This document shows, piece after piece, positions 1 through 10,560 of a stretch of DNA of 64,000 bases; position 1 is the first letter of the stretch, and each line of letters starts with the position of its first letter. Location: contig JAHDVF020000675.1 in NCBI GenBank assembly GCA_022606425.2, positions 372,001 to 436,000 on the forward strand, read 5' to 3'. This DNA comes from Lepidostoma basale (Eukaryota; Arthropoda; Insecta; Trichoptera; Lepidostomatidae). The position numbers and the translations under genes are program-made. The notes beneath the pieces are model-generated. The model searched no databases. It was not told where the DNA came from and saw only the letters and a list, made by a program, of their open reading frames with translations.

Positions 1-30
1 CCTTAGGGACCTCATCTCGACCGCATTTAT
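1..30 (-). mobile_element. LINE A fragment cut by window edge
   Basis: The first 30 bases resemble the antisense LINE A stretch that reads 'gatctcatttctactgcatt' in other copies (for example 58535-58560). Only this short match is visible, so the call is tentative. Confidence 0.35.
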
Positions 31-376
31 TATTTACTATTTATTATTTATTATTTTTATTTACTTTTTAATTATTCAAATTTATGGTAATGTTGCGTAA
101 AAAAAATGTTTCTATTTTACAACTCCTTCATTTTAGAGCAAATCAGTCTATTTGATTTTGATACCTGCCGCAACCTCTGTACTTTACTCTGCAACGTAGA
201 ACCAACTTCTGCTATTTGGTGATGCCGATTAAGGGAGAAATCCGAGTTGAATTTCATTATCTTAAATATATGGTATATATTTTTTCTGTCAGTGGGGCGG
301 AGTTCATACAAAATACTTTATTCAAGTTGATTGAGTCTGAATCACCGATACCGTATTTAGAAATTGTTATTTATTT
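31..376. other. AT-rich interval, no feature
   Basis: AT-rich sequence with T-runs. I see no coding, RNA or repeat signal that can be named. Confidence 0.5.
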
Positions 377-384
377 TTTATTGT

Positions 385-637
385 TTTTTTTTTTTTTTTT
401 ACGTATACAACAGGTTGCTTGAACCCAATTACAGTATACATTTTTTTTTTTTAAGCTGATATATTGATTCTCGTGACATGTGACAGGTAGCCAATCTATC
501 GCCATTTTATTGTCACGTGAATACTACGCCAGACCAAAGACAATGTGACAATCACACTGCCATCGCCGGGAATCGAACCCAGAACCTTCGGAATAGGAAT
601 CAGAGCTCTTACCACTCTGCCACGAAGGTCGTCGTCG
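385..637 (-). mobile_element. tRNA-derived SINE, long-tail subfamily A
   Basis: Read on the minus strand, this begins with a tRNA-like head carrying a B-box match (GGTTCGATTCC type, near 570-580). It continues through the family body (detection phrase ATTTTATTGTCACGTG in antisense) and ends in a module containing the complement of 'acagtatacat' and a poly-A run, seen here as poly-T. The same head and body recur at 4967, 29932, 32522, 59713 and 62938, so this is a dispersed Pol III retroposon and not a tRNA gene. The decayed head cannot fold as a normal tRNA. Transposition would need an unidentified partner LINE. Confidence 0.8.
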
Positions 638-649
638 TCTTCTATTTTT

Positions 650-1035
650 GCTTAGATATAATTTGTTGTAGAACGATATACGACAGAATCTCAAATGCTG
701 ATATAAGAAAGGAATGTAGAGCGAAAGAAGGTATTATGAACAAAATTATGAAAGGATTGCTACGATGGTTCGGACATATGGAACGCATGGATGGAGAAAG
801 AATGGTTAAGAAAGTATACGTTAATGATGTAAATGGAGTCGAGGCAAACCGAGGAAAACATGGCATGACCAAATTAATCAAATTTTAAAGGTTGGTCATG
901 TTAGAAGTCGGAGGAATCGACGTGCGTGTATGACTCGTTGTATGAATGTGGAGAAAGCTAGAGAGGTTTGCCAGGATAGAGTGGTGTGGCGGTTCAGTCT
1001 CTCTGCCTACCCCTGTGGAGAAACGGCGTGATGGT
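650..1035 (+). mobile_element. LINE A 3' fragment
   Basis: This is the C-terminal part of the LINE A reverse-transcriptase ORF, about 80 codons, with family motifs YDRISNADIRKEC, LLRWFGHMERM and VYVNDVNG. A frameshift near 840 follows, then the untranslated 3' end 'gagaaacggcgtgatggttt'. The upstream RT core is missing and the GTTA tail is nearly lost. This copy belongs to the subfamily that uses ADIRKEC and KEGIMNK in place of NIRSECGAN. Confidence 0.85.
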
Positions 1036-1049
1036 TTGTTTATAATTTG

Positions 1050-1235
1050 TTACTTTCTGTTATTATAACGATAACTTTTATTTCTTCTATATTCACCATT
1101 ACTTTATGTTGTGGATTCATTGAACAATGTTTATTTCTTTGTAAACAACACAAACTTTATTAAAAAAACAAACATGTTTCGGACACAGAAGCCCTTCAGA
1201 AATGTTTTGTTAGTTAATGTGTATACAAAATAAAT
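1050..1235 (-). mobile_element. F1 fold-back repeat with decayed hammerhead-like core
   Basis: The terminus resembles 'tatattcaccattacttta' and 'tgttgtggattca', shared with 13175 and (inverted) 14345. On the minus strand a CTGAAGG...GTGTCCGAAACATGTT block near 1171-1196 matches the family core but lacks bases in the 5' part. It is read as a decayed copy of the GAAACATGT repeat family. No protein is encoded. Confidence 0.5.
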
Positions 1236-1469
1236 ATTTTAAAAAAAATGTCATGAATGTGTTCAGTTTTGACAGATGTTAAAATGAATTTTTCGAACGT
1301 TTATGCATTTGATATAAAAAAAGTTTTAATAAATCTAAAATAACATTAATTAATGTTTGTATTTTAATAACAATTTTTAATAAAGTTAGTGTTGTTAACA
1401 AAATAGTAAACAATGAGAACAAAAAAAATGGTACAAAATTTCTTTATTATTATATATTTAGTGTGCTTC

Positions 1470-1522
1470 CACTTGTGTTTATCGTGTACCGGTTTCGGCA
1501 GCTTGCTGCCATCTTCTGGTAC
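1470..1522 (-). ncRNA. H1 hammerhead-like element, decayed
   Basis: Minus strand 1519 to 1487 reads CAGAAGAT, a GGCAGC/GCTGCC-type stem II hairpin, GAAAC, CG, GTA. In hammerhead terms the invariant U4 is A here, so cleavage is not expected. The stem II helix and the short GAAACCGGUA end are intact. The flank 'cttccacttgtgtttat' is the stem I strand shared with other H1 copies. Confidence 0.45.
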
Positions 1523-1587
1523 CTACATCAAAATTTATTTGGTATATATAATAAGTGATAGTGGTGGGGGTTAAACTTTTTTTTTTA

Positions 1588-1720
1588 ATGATTCTATATA
1601 ATGTAAATTTATTGTGTTTTGGGTTAGTTTGTTTACTATATAATTAAAAAGCAATTATAAGGGTGGCCGATTCTCGGAATGATTCTATATAATGTAATTT
1701 TTGTGTTTTGATTAGTTACC
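1588..1720. repeat. Imperfect tandem duplication of ~40 bp
   Basis: 'atgattctatataatgtaa' begins at 1588 and again at 1679, each followed by a 'tgtgttttg' stretch and 'ttagtt'. This is a local duplication separated by ~50 bp of unrelated sequence. Confidence 0.6.
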
Positions 1721-1879
1721 TAAGTTAGTAAAATAGTAAACATAGTTCGATAACTTTTGTATCATAATAGTACATATGTGTATCCAAAATAACCGAATGT
1801 TAAATAGCATATTAAATAAAACATTTTAATTCTAAATAATGCCTAATTTCATTATCATCATTATCGTATGCTCGACAGC

Positions 1880-2565
1880 CTTAATTAATCCAGGGATCTC
1901 CTAGATTCTTGTCTGTCTGCTGCCTTAGTTTTCCGATTTGCTTTATGTAGTGTTGCTGTATATGCACCGATATCCATCCATACAGTCCATCTACCGCATT
2001 TTGAACCTTCCTGGTCTTTTTCATCGAGCCATTATTATTACGTGACCAGCCAATCTCAAACGTCCTACCAAGATGGAACAGATAACATCTGGTTCACTAT
2101 CTAAGAAGTATCTAAGACGGCAATCATTATTATCTTTCACAAAGCCATAGACTATTCAAAGTGTCCCCTTCAAAAGCTTCAATGCATTTGTTTGATTCCT
2201 GCATCTCTTTTGTTATTACCCAGGTTTGTGTTTGGTGTTTGGTCTTAGAAAGTTTATTTAGTCTTCATAATAATATTTTATATTAAGTGACTGTAGGGGT
2301 GTGTATAGTTAGTATTTGCTTGCTATCATCATCAATATCTTCATCTAGGAAGTCCTCAAATCTAGTTTGGTCTATACTCTGTCTGCCCTTGCTTCAATGC
2401 CATTTGTTATTATTGGTTTTACACTTGCTTCATAGATTATCATCTTAATCTTATAGCGAAATCTATATTTTTCCATGTTGTGAATTTTAGAACAGAGATA
2501 GATTGCGGCTACCTTATTGACTTGGGCTTGTATTTTTTGTACATAGTTCAGCTTCTCCAACCAGA
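1880..2565 (-). mobile_element. LINE K remnant (RT C-terminal region)
   Basis: On the minus strand a 62-codon open stretch (2560-2372) ends with ASVKPIITNGIEARADRV. That is the usual 'ykt.vrPv.tYG.E.r' landmark after the RT domain of non-LTR elements. Further downstream on the same strand (2150-1900) frames with SILVGRLRLAGHV resemble the family's 'R.RWaGHv' landmark. Stops and frameshifts break it, so it is a relic. It may be a diverged LINE E. Confidence 0.55.
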
Positions 2566-2599
2566 TCTATGCCTATTTATCTGAAGATATTGACTCGTA

Positions 2600-3385
2600 T
2601 ATATTTACAGGCTGGCTCTTTATAGGATAGATATTGATATACGTAATATATTTATAAAATATATTTGTAAAATCTGATAACGAAAATAATAATTATTTTT
2701 TTGTATCAAAATATCATGTTACGCTGACTTGAAATTTATATCGTGGATATAAACTTCTAACGAATTTGGCCCCATAAATCTAGAGTAACGATTTTATGAA
2801 AAATGTGAGAAATTTCGTATTATTTGTTCCTCAAACAAAATAGCTAAAATGAAATTACATCTCCGGGATTTTAGAATACTTCTCATACCACCTGGCGATA
2901 TTATTGTTTTATATTAATGTCATTTTCTTTCAAGTAAAAAATATTCTTTGAGACGTTGCCAAATCTAATAAATCTTCTCGAAATTCGATTGTACCTATCT
3001 GAAATTACGCGGGCTAAATAAAATAAAGGAACAAAAAGTAGGAATTGGGACAATTTATGCATCGGTGGAAGGGAAAAATTCTGCGCCTTCTCGGAATCAT
3101 TATTATCCTTTCGTTTTGAGGATTCCGTCTCTGCTTTGGACATTTCAGCGTTCTTCGGTTTGACAAAAGAACATTCGTTCGACCATTGTCCACTAGAGCG
3201 CGCCAGCGAGCGTGAAAATTGAAGATAGCACAAGCTATCCATTCTGAATATTATGGATAAAAATACTTATGTAATAAGATCGTGTTATATGTATAAATGT
3301 ATATTCTAAAAATATTAAGGAATCTAGTAAAAATAAGTGTAAAAATGACCAATGTTCTTATAAATAGTGCATAATTTTTTTAAAT
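2600..3385. other. Unassigned interval
   Basis: No repeat match was found to the rest of the window. A 113-codon minus-strand open frame (3242-2901) has no family I recognise and no supporting features, so it is not called as a gene. Base composition around 3050-3240 is more GC-rich than its flanks. Confidence 0.4.
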
Positions 3386-3389
3386 GTTT

Positions 3390-3650
3390 TATTTAAAACA
3401 CTTATATTTTATTTTATATCATTGTATTTTATATTATTTGTTTTAGATTTATTTTGTGGGTTTTGGACTATTGAAGTGTACGCGGGAGATGCCTATTGGT
3501 GGCGATGAGGTTCGCAACCCATCACACCGCGTCTCCCGCGGAGCGAAAAGAGAAGGATGAAGTGCCGCATCAGTAAAAGTGTGGCAGTCCATTCTTTCTG
3601 CCTACCGTTTCGGGGAGACGGCGTGATGGTTAGTTAGTTAGTTAGTTAGT
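3390..3650 (+). mobile_element. Composite SINE with LINE A-type tail
   Basis: The head reads 'tttagatttattttgtggg' followed by 'gcgggagatgcctattggtg' and 'gaggttcgcaaccc' (B-box-like GGTTCG). From ~3577 the sequence (AGTGTGGCAGTCC ... GGCGTGATGG) is the LINE A 3' end with a (TTAG)n tail. The same head and tail combination occurs at 6063, 10975 and 38865, so it is a mobile family. It has no ORF. It probably borrows the LINE A machinery through the shared 3' end. Confidence 0.8.
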
Positions 3651-3697
3651 TATTATATCACAACATTGAATAATAACTAACTAACTAACTAACTAAC
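3629..3697. repeat. 27-bp perfect inverted repeat of the TTAG tail
   Basis: Left arm 3629-3655 (GTTAGTTAG...TTATTA) and right arm 3671-3697 are exact reverse complements around a 15-base loop. The left arm is the tail of the composite SINE, and the right arm is an inverted copy of that tail with no second element attached. Confidence 0.85.
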
Positions 3698-3699
3698 AA

Positions 3700-3750
3700 C
3701 CAGTTGATTGTTACTTAATTTCAACATGAAATTAAGTAACAATCAACTGG
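3700..3750. repeat. 22-bp perfect hairpin
   Basis: Arms 3700-3721 and 3729-3750 are exact reverse complements with a 7-base loop (caacatg). It sits 2 bp from the preceding inverted repeat and is unrelated in sequence. Confidence 0.9.
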
Positions 3751-4350
3751 CTTTGGTTGAATGTTACATTTGTTCGTGTATTTTTTTGTCAATTGTGAGA
3801 TTGAATGAGATGACAATTGTTTTTTGTATGAAGCAGGAACGAACAATAACTGGAGAAATATGTTTTTTTTCTATATACTATCGATATAACAGTCATGCCG
3901 ATCGATTTTCCCTTTTAAAAAGTTGTTTGATTGTTTAGAATTCTATTATTTATTAAGTCAGATTTGCTTATAATATTTTTTTTGAATCATTAAACTTCGT
4001 GTAATTAATGCCAACAGTATAAATATTTATCAATACATCAAATAATAATGTATTAATATAAAATAATCATTTTAAATTATTTATTAATACACTTATATCA
4101 GTTAATTTTTTTTAGTGCTGCAACTGGTTATTAAAGCGAACAAAGCGGAAGAAGAAGAAAATCCTGACATTAAAAACTTCAAGAATGGTTGAGAGAGAGA
4201 GAGAGCGAGCTGCTTCATCCAAAGAAAAAATAGCCATACTGCTGTTCAACCTCCGATAGCAGAGGAACAAGAAGAAGAAACGCATAAATTTTGGTAATCG
4301 AAATTTCCTTTTAAATAATAGTATAAGAAAATACATATTAACAATGTATA
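3751..4350. other. Unassigned interval with GA microsatellite
   Basis: AT-rich. A short (GA)n run lies at about 4190-4206. No supported gene. Confidence 0.4.
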
Positions 4351-4357
4351 TTTAATT

Positions 4358-4440
4358 TTATTCCGCCACTTGTTTATCTAGTTTCGACTGGTTTCGGCAG
4401 CTCAGTAACCACACTAGAACCAGACGAAAAATAAGTGTTA
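4358..4440 (-). mobile_element. H1 repeat remnant
   Basis: Contains 'cgactggtttcggcagctca', the antisense of the H1 GAGCTGCCGAAACCAGTCG block, and the 'ccacttgtttatcta' stem I strand. The 5' core CTGAAGA is not preserved. Confidence 0.5.
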
Positions 4441-4704
4441 TAGAATTAAACGCTTAAAATAAATCTTCTGTATTTTTTTATTCTCTTAAAATACGTCTAT
4501 CGACAATTCGTCTGTATTGTAAATTAGATAGTACAATTTTTTCTTCTTTTATTGGTTTCTACAATACAGTATGATCATAGCTAATTATTAACTTAATGAT
4601 TTTACTATTTATTATTAATTTAAATTCTGTATTACAAATTTATATTTAAATAAAAAGTCTGCTGTGCTGACTCAGTCAAGCTCTATTGTCCATTGGCTAT
4701 CTAT

Positions 4705-4955
4705 CTTCTTATTTTTGTCCTGTCACACCTCCGTGGTGCATACGGCCTCAAAGAGCCTTCTCCACCCGACTTTATTGCATACCTGATGCCTTACATCATC
4801 CCAAGTGAAACCTGCTGCCTTAACCTCGTCCTTCAGGGCTCTTTTCCAGGTGGCTCTAGGTCTGGCTCGCTTCCTCTTTCCCCCCATAGGGGACCAGTCT
4901 AGTGCACCCTGAGCGATGCAGGCTGGGTTCCGTCTCAGAGTGTGAACGATCCACT
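4705..4955 (-). mobile_element. LINE C 3' fragment
   Basis: The minus strand carries the end of a non-LTR RT ORF: WIVHTLRRNPACIAQG, then the ALDWSP and GRPRATW-type region, ending before 'tgtgacaggacaaaa'. Near-identical sequence occurs at 31858-32283, 42640-42990 and 48890-49485. The copy is 5'-truncated inside the GHTLRRN block and its frame is broken. Confidence 0.8.
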
Positions 4956-4966
4956 TTGGCTATCTA

Positions 4967-5205
4967 TATATGACCTTCGTGGACGAGTAGTAAGTGCATT
5001 AACTGCCACCCCGAAGGTTCCGGGTTCGATTCCCGGCGAGGGCAGTATGATTGTCACACTGTCTTTGGGTCTGGTGTAGAATTCACGTGACAATAAAATG
5101 GTGCTAGATTAGCTACCTATCATATGTCACGAGAATCGCTATGATAGTTATAAAACCCTTTACATCGATTTGGCTCATGCTGTCATGGTGTAAAGAGCGA
5201 TTCAA
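4967..5205 (+). mobile_element. tRNA-derived SINE, subfamily B tail
   Basis: The head starts near 4971 (gaccttcgtgg...). The A box has degenerated (gacgagtagtaag) but the B box GGTTCGATTCC (5024-5034) is exact. After the body (acaataaaatgg) comes a ~70-bp module, 'ataaaaccctttacatcgat' to 'gcgattcaacaaaata', ending in AAT repeats. This module differs from the poly-A module of copies 385 and 62938 and matches copy 32522. Confidence 0.85.
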
Positions 5206-5435
5206 CAAAATAATAATAACAATTAGTCTGCTGAACGCGGTCTCCTCAGAGATCGACATCTTTCATGTTAGTGAAAGTACGTTCAAGGGACAAATACTCT
5301 TGACTTTGGAAAGTATCATGTCTTCCTAATGTCGAACCATCACTAACGCGTTCCTGGTATTATATATATTTATTATGTTTTACCTGTTCTCAATAGACTG
5401 TCTTTTGAGAAAATAAACGGATTTGATTTGATAAT
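5206..5435 (+). mobile_element. LINE B (CR1-like) 3' end
   Basis: The last codons of a LINE ORF are visible, with LLNAVSSEIDIFHVSEST ending at a stop near 5327. The 3' UTR phrase 'acctgttctcaatagactg' and the tail 'aaacggatttgatttgat' follow. It abuts the SINE directly, so one inserted at the end of the other. Other copies are at 26040, 27075, 37311, 41010 and 46880. Confidence 0.8.
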
Positions 5436-6060
5436 AATAATATGTTCCTAAATTTTCCTCAACTAAGAGAAACCTACGCCGGAACATCCGTGTTATTCCA
5501 ATTGAGAGAATAAAAAGCTATTCAAAATATGTTTATTACGTAATAACAATTTTATATATTTGTGTCTAAAAAAATATGGAGAGATGAAATCACTTTATTT
5601 ACAAACCTTTCATTAATTTAATGTCCTTAATTTATTGATGATGCTGGTAGCCATCTCCTACCAGTATCTCTTTCAGACAGTACCAAATAACTTTCGATAG
5701 TATTTATTCAAAGATTATACAGTTTCTCGGGGTTTAAAATATTTCAACAATGCTATTGGGATTCTTGGAGTGAATAAGTAATAAATTCAATCTCACTCGG
5801 GGGAAATTATTTTTATGAGATCCTACCCCAACAAATGTTTTACGAAATATTATATGTATTATTACTACACCCGCTCCCGATATTTTCATGTTGGTATTAC
5901 GAGCAGGCCCGCCTTAAATAACAACTCACGCCTTTTTACTAATTTACTGATGTAGCTTCCATTTATTAAACAGGTTTTTTAAACTGAGTAGAGTTTTCAT
6001 AGAAAAAAAAGAAATTACGTATTTTTAAGGCAAATGAAAATTTTACGTAATAATTTTTAA
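5436..6060. other. Unassigned AT-rich interval
   Basis: No coding or repeat assignment could be made. Confidence 0.4.
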
Positions 6061-6062
6061 AA

Positions 6063-6320
6063 TATAACTAACTAACTAACTAACCATCACGCCGTCTCCC
6101 CGAAAGGGTAGGCAGAAAGAATGGACTGTCACACTTTTACCGATGCGGCACTCCATCCTTCTCTTTTCGCCCCGCGGGAGACGCGGTGTGATGGGTTGCG
6201 AACCTCATCGCCACCAATAGGCATCTCCCGCGCACACTTCGATCTTCCAACATCCACAAAATAAATCTAAAACAAATAATATAAAATACAATGATATAAA
6301 ATAAAATAACAAAATAAAAA
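6063..6320 (-). mobile_element. Composite SINE with LINE A-type tail
   Basis: Minus-strand copy. (CTAA)n at the left is the inverted tail. 'ccatcacgccgtctccccga' follows, then the SINE-specific block with 'gcgaacctcatcgccaccaa' and 'gcatctcccgcgcacacttc', and the AT-rich head to about 6320. It closely matches copies 3390 and 38865. Confidence 0.8.
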
Positions 6321-6344
6321 TAATTTAATAAAATATATGTTTTT

Positions 6345-6422
6345 TTAAAACAACATCCACTTTTGTATTTATTTCGACAGCGACCGGTTTCCCCAGACTC
6401 GCTAGCATTGACATTCTGGTGA
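6345..6422 (-). mobile_element. H1b hammerhead-like repeat, decayed
   Basis: Minus strand: CCAGAATGTCAATG, then GAGTCTGGGG, GAAACCGGTC, GCTGTCGAAATAAA and the AAAAGTGG stem I strand. The GAAAC-CG-GUC cleavage end is intact but the CUGANGA element is altered. A closely related copy lies at 8043. Confidence 0.45.
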
Positions 6423-6664
6423 CGCTCTTATTAATTTGGTTAATCGAAATATTGACAAAAATAGAAGTTATTCTTAAAAACATCGTTTTATTTCATTATC
6501 ATTTAAAAGATATTTCAGCAAAATCTTTTGTAAATTTTAAGTATTTATTTTATTTTGCATTTGGGAATCTTTTTAGTATATATGATACTGTATATGACCA
6601 TTAAATACCTATGGCCTCGAAACTGTTATCTATTATATTATCCAAATAAAATACCGAGAAACTA

Positions 6665-7010
6665 CGAGTGACCCAAATAAAAATGGGAAGTGTCGCGTTA
6701 GGAATAAGCCTTAGAGACAGAGTCAGAAACGATACATTAGAGAAAAAAACAAAGGTCACTGACATTATCCACCGTATAGTGACTCTAACATGGCATTACG
6801 CAGGTCGGATAATCAGAAGCTTGGATGAAAAATGGAAAATGCTATCTTGGAGACCATGTACCGCAAAGAGATGCCCAGGGCGTAACTTAGGTGACCTGAA
6901 CCGATGCGTCGGCATAACTCTGCACATGAAAGAGTGTCGTAGAAGCGAATGGAGAAGGCCTGCATCCAGGAGAATAAGGGAATAGTCTGAAAAAGAATGA
7001 AAAAAAGAAG
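6665..7010 (+). mobile_element. LINE F 3' fragment
   Basis: A 105-codon open frame encodes the end of a non-LTR RT ORF: LGISLRDRVRND, VTLTWHYAGRI, EKWKMLSWRP, then a degenerate RW-D-I region and 'EWRRPAS'. This is the same landmark order as the better copy at 28432. The element is 5'-truncated and ends in an A/GAA-rich tail. Confidence 0.75.
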
Positions 7011-7184
7011 AACTTTTTCGGAAATCTTAACTGAGCAGTAAAAAAACCGATTTAAAATCTCATTATTTATACTTCAATTTCATGTGTTTACACACATAAT
7101 TAAAATTAAATAAATGTTACGTTATATATAAAAATAAAATAAATAATAATTTTTAAATGTGCGGAATAACAAATAAAAATTTAA

Positions 7185-7425
7185 ATGATATAATGAATGA
7201 AGAAAGAATGGTAAAGAATGTATATGTAAACGACAAAAACGGAAATACATATAGTGGAAGACCAAGAAATACAATCAAATATTACATGTCGGTCACGTGA
7301 TGATTCGAGGAAATCGACGTGCGTGTGACACGATGTATTAATGTTGAAGAAGCGAGAGAAGTATGTTACGAAAGAACAGTGTGGCTGTTGCCGACCCCTC
7401 CATAGAGACGGCATAAAAATAATAA
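7185..7425 (+). mobile_element. LINE A 3' fragment, decayed
   Basis: MNEERMVKNVYVND-like codons, then 'tgtcggtcacgtgatgattc', 'atgttgaagaagcgagagaa' and 'cctccatagagacggcataa' show LINE A order with many indels. The GTTA tail is absent. Confidence 0.7.
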
Positions 7426-7429
7426 TTTT

Positions 7430-8040
7430 TCATTATTTTATTTTAATTTAGTTATAGTTATGAGAAGATGGAGTGTATAATATTTTTCCAAATACGTGGT
7501 GTAAATAATTTTTATCGCAAGTAAAAATGTGTTTTTTTATAAGGTTAAATATGCCTTTCAAATTAATTTAAAATTACTTATTTACGAAAAACGACCGAAA
7601 CTCTGAGATACAGGTGTTGCAAGAGTCTTATTATTTTTAAGGTGCTATACCCTTTTTTAAAAATTCTAAATATCTTCTGTGAAAGACAATAAAAAGGAAT
7701 GTCTCTAGGCTACTTCGATTGGCGCCTGACTCGATCGAACAAGCAGAGTGTTTTGTTAATCTCCCCCGAAGAGGAAACTTTTGCACTTAAAGTGTAAAAA
7801 AGGTTAATAAAGCTAATTTAATGTTGTATTACACTCGATTTTTTTTCTACCGAAAGATACTTTTCATGAATTATATTTTCACAAACAAAATATTTTCTTC
7901 TGTAAGAAACATGTTTATTTAAAATACAAATGTCTCTAACATTTTAACGTACGACGTACGTCGTAACGTACTTACAGTTTCGAGACTAGTGAACTATACT
8001 TAGTAAGTTTATAACAGTGCCACCAGTTTATAACAGTGTA
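7430..8040. other. Unassigned interval with a 16-bp palindrome
   Basis: No gene is seen. TACGACGTACGTCGTA at 7950-7965 is an exact palindrome. A short direct repeat, 'gtttataacagtg', occurs twice at 8008-8038. Confidence 0.5.
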
Positions 8041-8042
8041 AC

Positions 8043-8145
8043 AGTTTGTCGATGCCAGCGGGCCTGGCAAAACCGGTCGCTGTGGAAATACAGACAATAG
8101 TGGAAGTAGTTAAAAAAAACATCGTTTTATTGTATTATTGTACAA
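8043..8145 (+). mobile_element. H1b hammerhead-like repeat, decayed
   Basis: Plus strand: GATGCCAGCGGGCCTGGC hairpin, AAAACCGGTC, GCTGTGGAAATACAGAC and the 'tagtggaagt' stem I strand. The G of GAAAC is A here and the CTGA block is lost. Confidence 0.4.
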
Positions 8146-8494
8146 AACGAACTTCCATCAAGAGAATTCAGTAAAACTTTGATTATCTTAACCAACATTA
8201 AATCCATATATATTTATTTATTTATTAATTTGGGGTAACAAACAGCGATTGCAGTTCACAAACAAAATATACGAGTATAGAAACAATAAAATAAGACTTC
8301 TTATAAATGCTACTAAAAGTATAAATGATAAGAAGAGTTAACGGTACAAACTAGTGAATCGAAATTGAAGTTAAACTAAAATCAAACAAGTGAATTACAA
8401 TAATTGAACAAAATGAATTTAACATCTGTCAGATCATGTTAACAATTTTATCATATTTTAAATATGAATATTTATAATTTGTAAAAGTGAGGAC

Positions 8495-8600
8495 TGGTTG
8501 TCCAAAACATGTCTATGTAATTTTTTTTAGTAATTACGCCAACACCATTAAGTGTTGTATATACAAAGTATATAAACAAGGAAAAGAGACAAACATTTAT
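8495..8600 (+). mobile_element. F1 repeat monomer, decayed
   Basis: 'ggactggttgtccaaaacat' then 'gtctatgtaatttt' and 'aagtgttgtatatacaaagt' match the right arm of the fold-back at 56980-57125. It is present here as a single arm; GAAAC has become AAAAC. Confidence 0.6.
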
Positions 8601-9455
8601 TTATACTGATGTTTTGCTTGAGCAAAAGTAAAGTAATGTTTTAGATAGTTACTTAAAACATACATGCATATAATATAAATACAAATACAAATACACACAT
8701 ATTCACACAAGAACATGCATATATATACACGCATATGTATAATTAATTAAAGTAATTTTTATTCGTGGCGAAAGGTTGCTCCAACCATATTTTTTTAAAT
8801 TACATTGTTTTAGATGGAAAACGGCATATGTATTATACCTAAAAATAACGCGTACGAGTATGTTCTAGATATTTTCCAGTCAATAATGTGTTTGAATAAC
8901 CACATTATCACAGAATTCTAAAAGGAAACATGATGATGACTTTGTTTGAAAAACATTAAATTTAATTCTCCCCTTATTGACAAGGTTCTGTTTCGAAACT
9001 TGGTAATATCGAATGACAAGCGACTTTCGATACGAAAGCATGACAAAGCACTTCGTAAAACTAACGCTTCCCTTCACAATTTCGAGAGTTTTATAAATTA
9101 AGTATAATATTTGGAAAATGGCTATTGAAATTGAAACCATTAACCATCGTTGATTTGTGAAAGTTGAAAATAAAATAGCTAAAAAATAATAAGTAAACAT
9201 TAATCATTGTATGATCGCATATCAAATATTCTACGTAGAATATCAAGTTTTCAAAGATATTTGAATTATTTTTGCTAGAATATTCAAATACTCCACCACC
9301 TCTCTCTCTCCGACGGACTTCTTGTAAGGCATGCTAAGCTTCCAGTCATTGGGGAGAATTACGAGCATTTACTTAGATGTTCACTTCTTTCAGTACTCGG
9401 ATTTCTTGAGTGATATATGTGGTTTTATCATCGTCAAAGAAAACATTTATTGTAT
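8601..9455. other. Unassigned interval
   Basis: AT-rich; 8660-8740 is rich in 'acacatatt'-type simple sequence. A 106-codon minus-strand open frame (9200-8880) with a hydrophobic N-terminus has no recognisable family and is not called. Confidence 0.35.
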
Positions 9456-9461
9456 AATTTG

Positions 9462-9545
9462 TCAACCTGTAGAACCAATCTGCCGATGGATATGCCTTTG
9501 GATAGAGTAAAATATTTATTTAATCGGACAGCCTAGCAGATCAGA
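9462..9545 (+). mobile_element. Possible LINE B fragment
   Basis: Frames encode CRTNLPMDMPLDRVKYLFNR, which resembles the LINE B stretch ARTNLPLVTPVERAISLLNA at 41010. It is short and without a tail. Confidence 0.35.
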
Positions 9546-9699
9546 AAATTTTGTGATAGTAGCACTTATATATCTGTCTAATAATTTGATATTTGTTATT
9601 ATTTCTTTTAACTGTGACTTTGTATAAATATGATATTTTGAGTTGTTTCATAAATGAATTTCATTATTTATGATACAAATAAATAAATCGAAAACATTT

Positions 9700-10175
9700 A
9701 ACCATGACCAGGGATAGTTAGAAATAATGGACCACAACATTGTTCTGTCCTGACACATTTCATTCGCTTCCTCTACGTTCATACATCGTCTCATGATCGC
9801 AAGTCGATTTCTCTCACTTCTAACGTGACCGACATTTAACAATTGATTGATTTGATCGTTTCACGTTTTCCTTGGCTTTCCTCTATTTCCAGCTCCTTTC
9901 ACGTTGTTCACTTATTATTTATTCACCATTCTACCTTCTATCATTCTTTCCATGTGTCCAAACCATCTTAATGACCCTTTCGTTATTTTGTTCCTAACAC
10001 TTTCATTCGGAATGCATTCACTTCTTATATTTGCATTTAACACTCTATCATATAAAGATTTATATCACATTCTTCTAAGAGATTTCATTTCTACTGCATT
10101 TATCATCCTTATTTTGCGAGTTTCATGCTTCACTTCCATACATAAGAGGCGGCACAAGAACATCATTGTTCATAT
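9700..10175 (-). mobile_element. LINE A fragment
   Basis: Minus strand, with the order YGSEA-like 'catacataagag', FNTLSYKDLYHI shadows, 'catgtgtccaaaccatctta' (the LRWFGHM codons), the NVGHVRSERNR codons and MNVEEANEMCQDRT. It is truncated before the tail at ~9700. Frameshifts interrupt the reading frame. Confidence 0.8.
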
Positions 10176-10299
10176 TACACGAAAGGAAATGTAAAAAAGA
10201 GAAGAAACATCGGGATGGTCACATTCAACAGAAAGAATCACACACTTTTAACGCGAAGCAAATATGACGCTCCCTCTTTCAACGAATCTTTTTAAATAT

Positions 10300-10560
10300 T
10301 AAAAATGTTTTTGTGTCCATTACCAGTTTCGGGCATTTCTTCACCGGAAGCACTCCCCATCGCCGGCGAAGGGTAGGCGGGGGGCGCGGGCTCCGCAAAT
10401 ATTTAATTACAATTTACACGAGAGTTTCCGTTGTTTGCGTTCCGGGGGATAAATCTCCGGTCAGACGGCGAACGCCCCTGGACCGGGCTGGAAGCTGCAG
10501 GCGGAAGCGGACGCCACTGACCGTGAGACAAAATGGCTCCGAGTGGCCGAGCTTGGACAA
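10300..10560. other. GC-rich islet beside an H1-like block
   Basis: 10318-10345 contains 'ccagtttcgggcatttcttc', an antisense H1-like GAAACTGG block. 10345-10540 is strongly GC-rich (gccggcgaagggtaggcggg) in contrast to its surroundings. The 105-codon frame across it has no recognisable domain. Function unknown. Confidence 0.35.

Noticed and set aside
2901..3242. 113-codon minus-strand frame as a host gene
   Set aside because: No recognised domain, no splice or promoter support, composition unremarkable; kept only as a note.
8880..9200. 106-codon minus-strand frame with hydrophobic N-terminus, possible receptor fragment
   Set aside because: AT-rich DNA readily gives hydrophobic frames. No family motif was seen.
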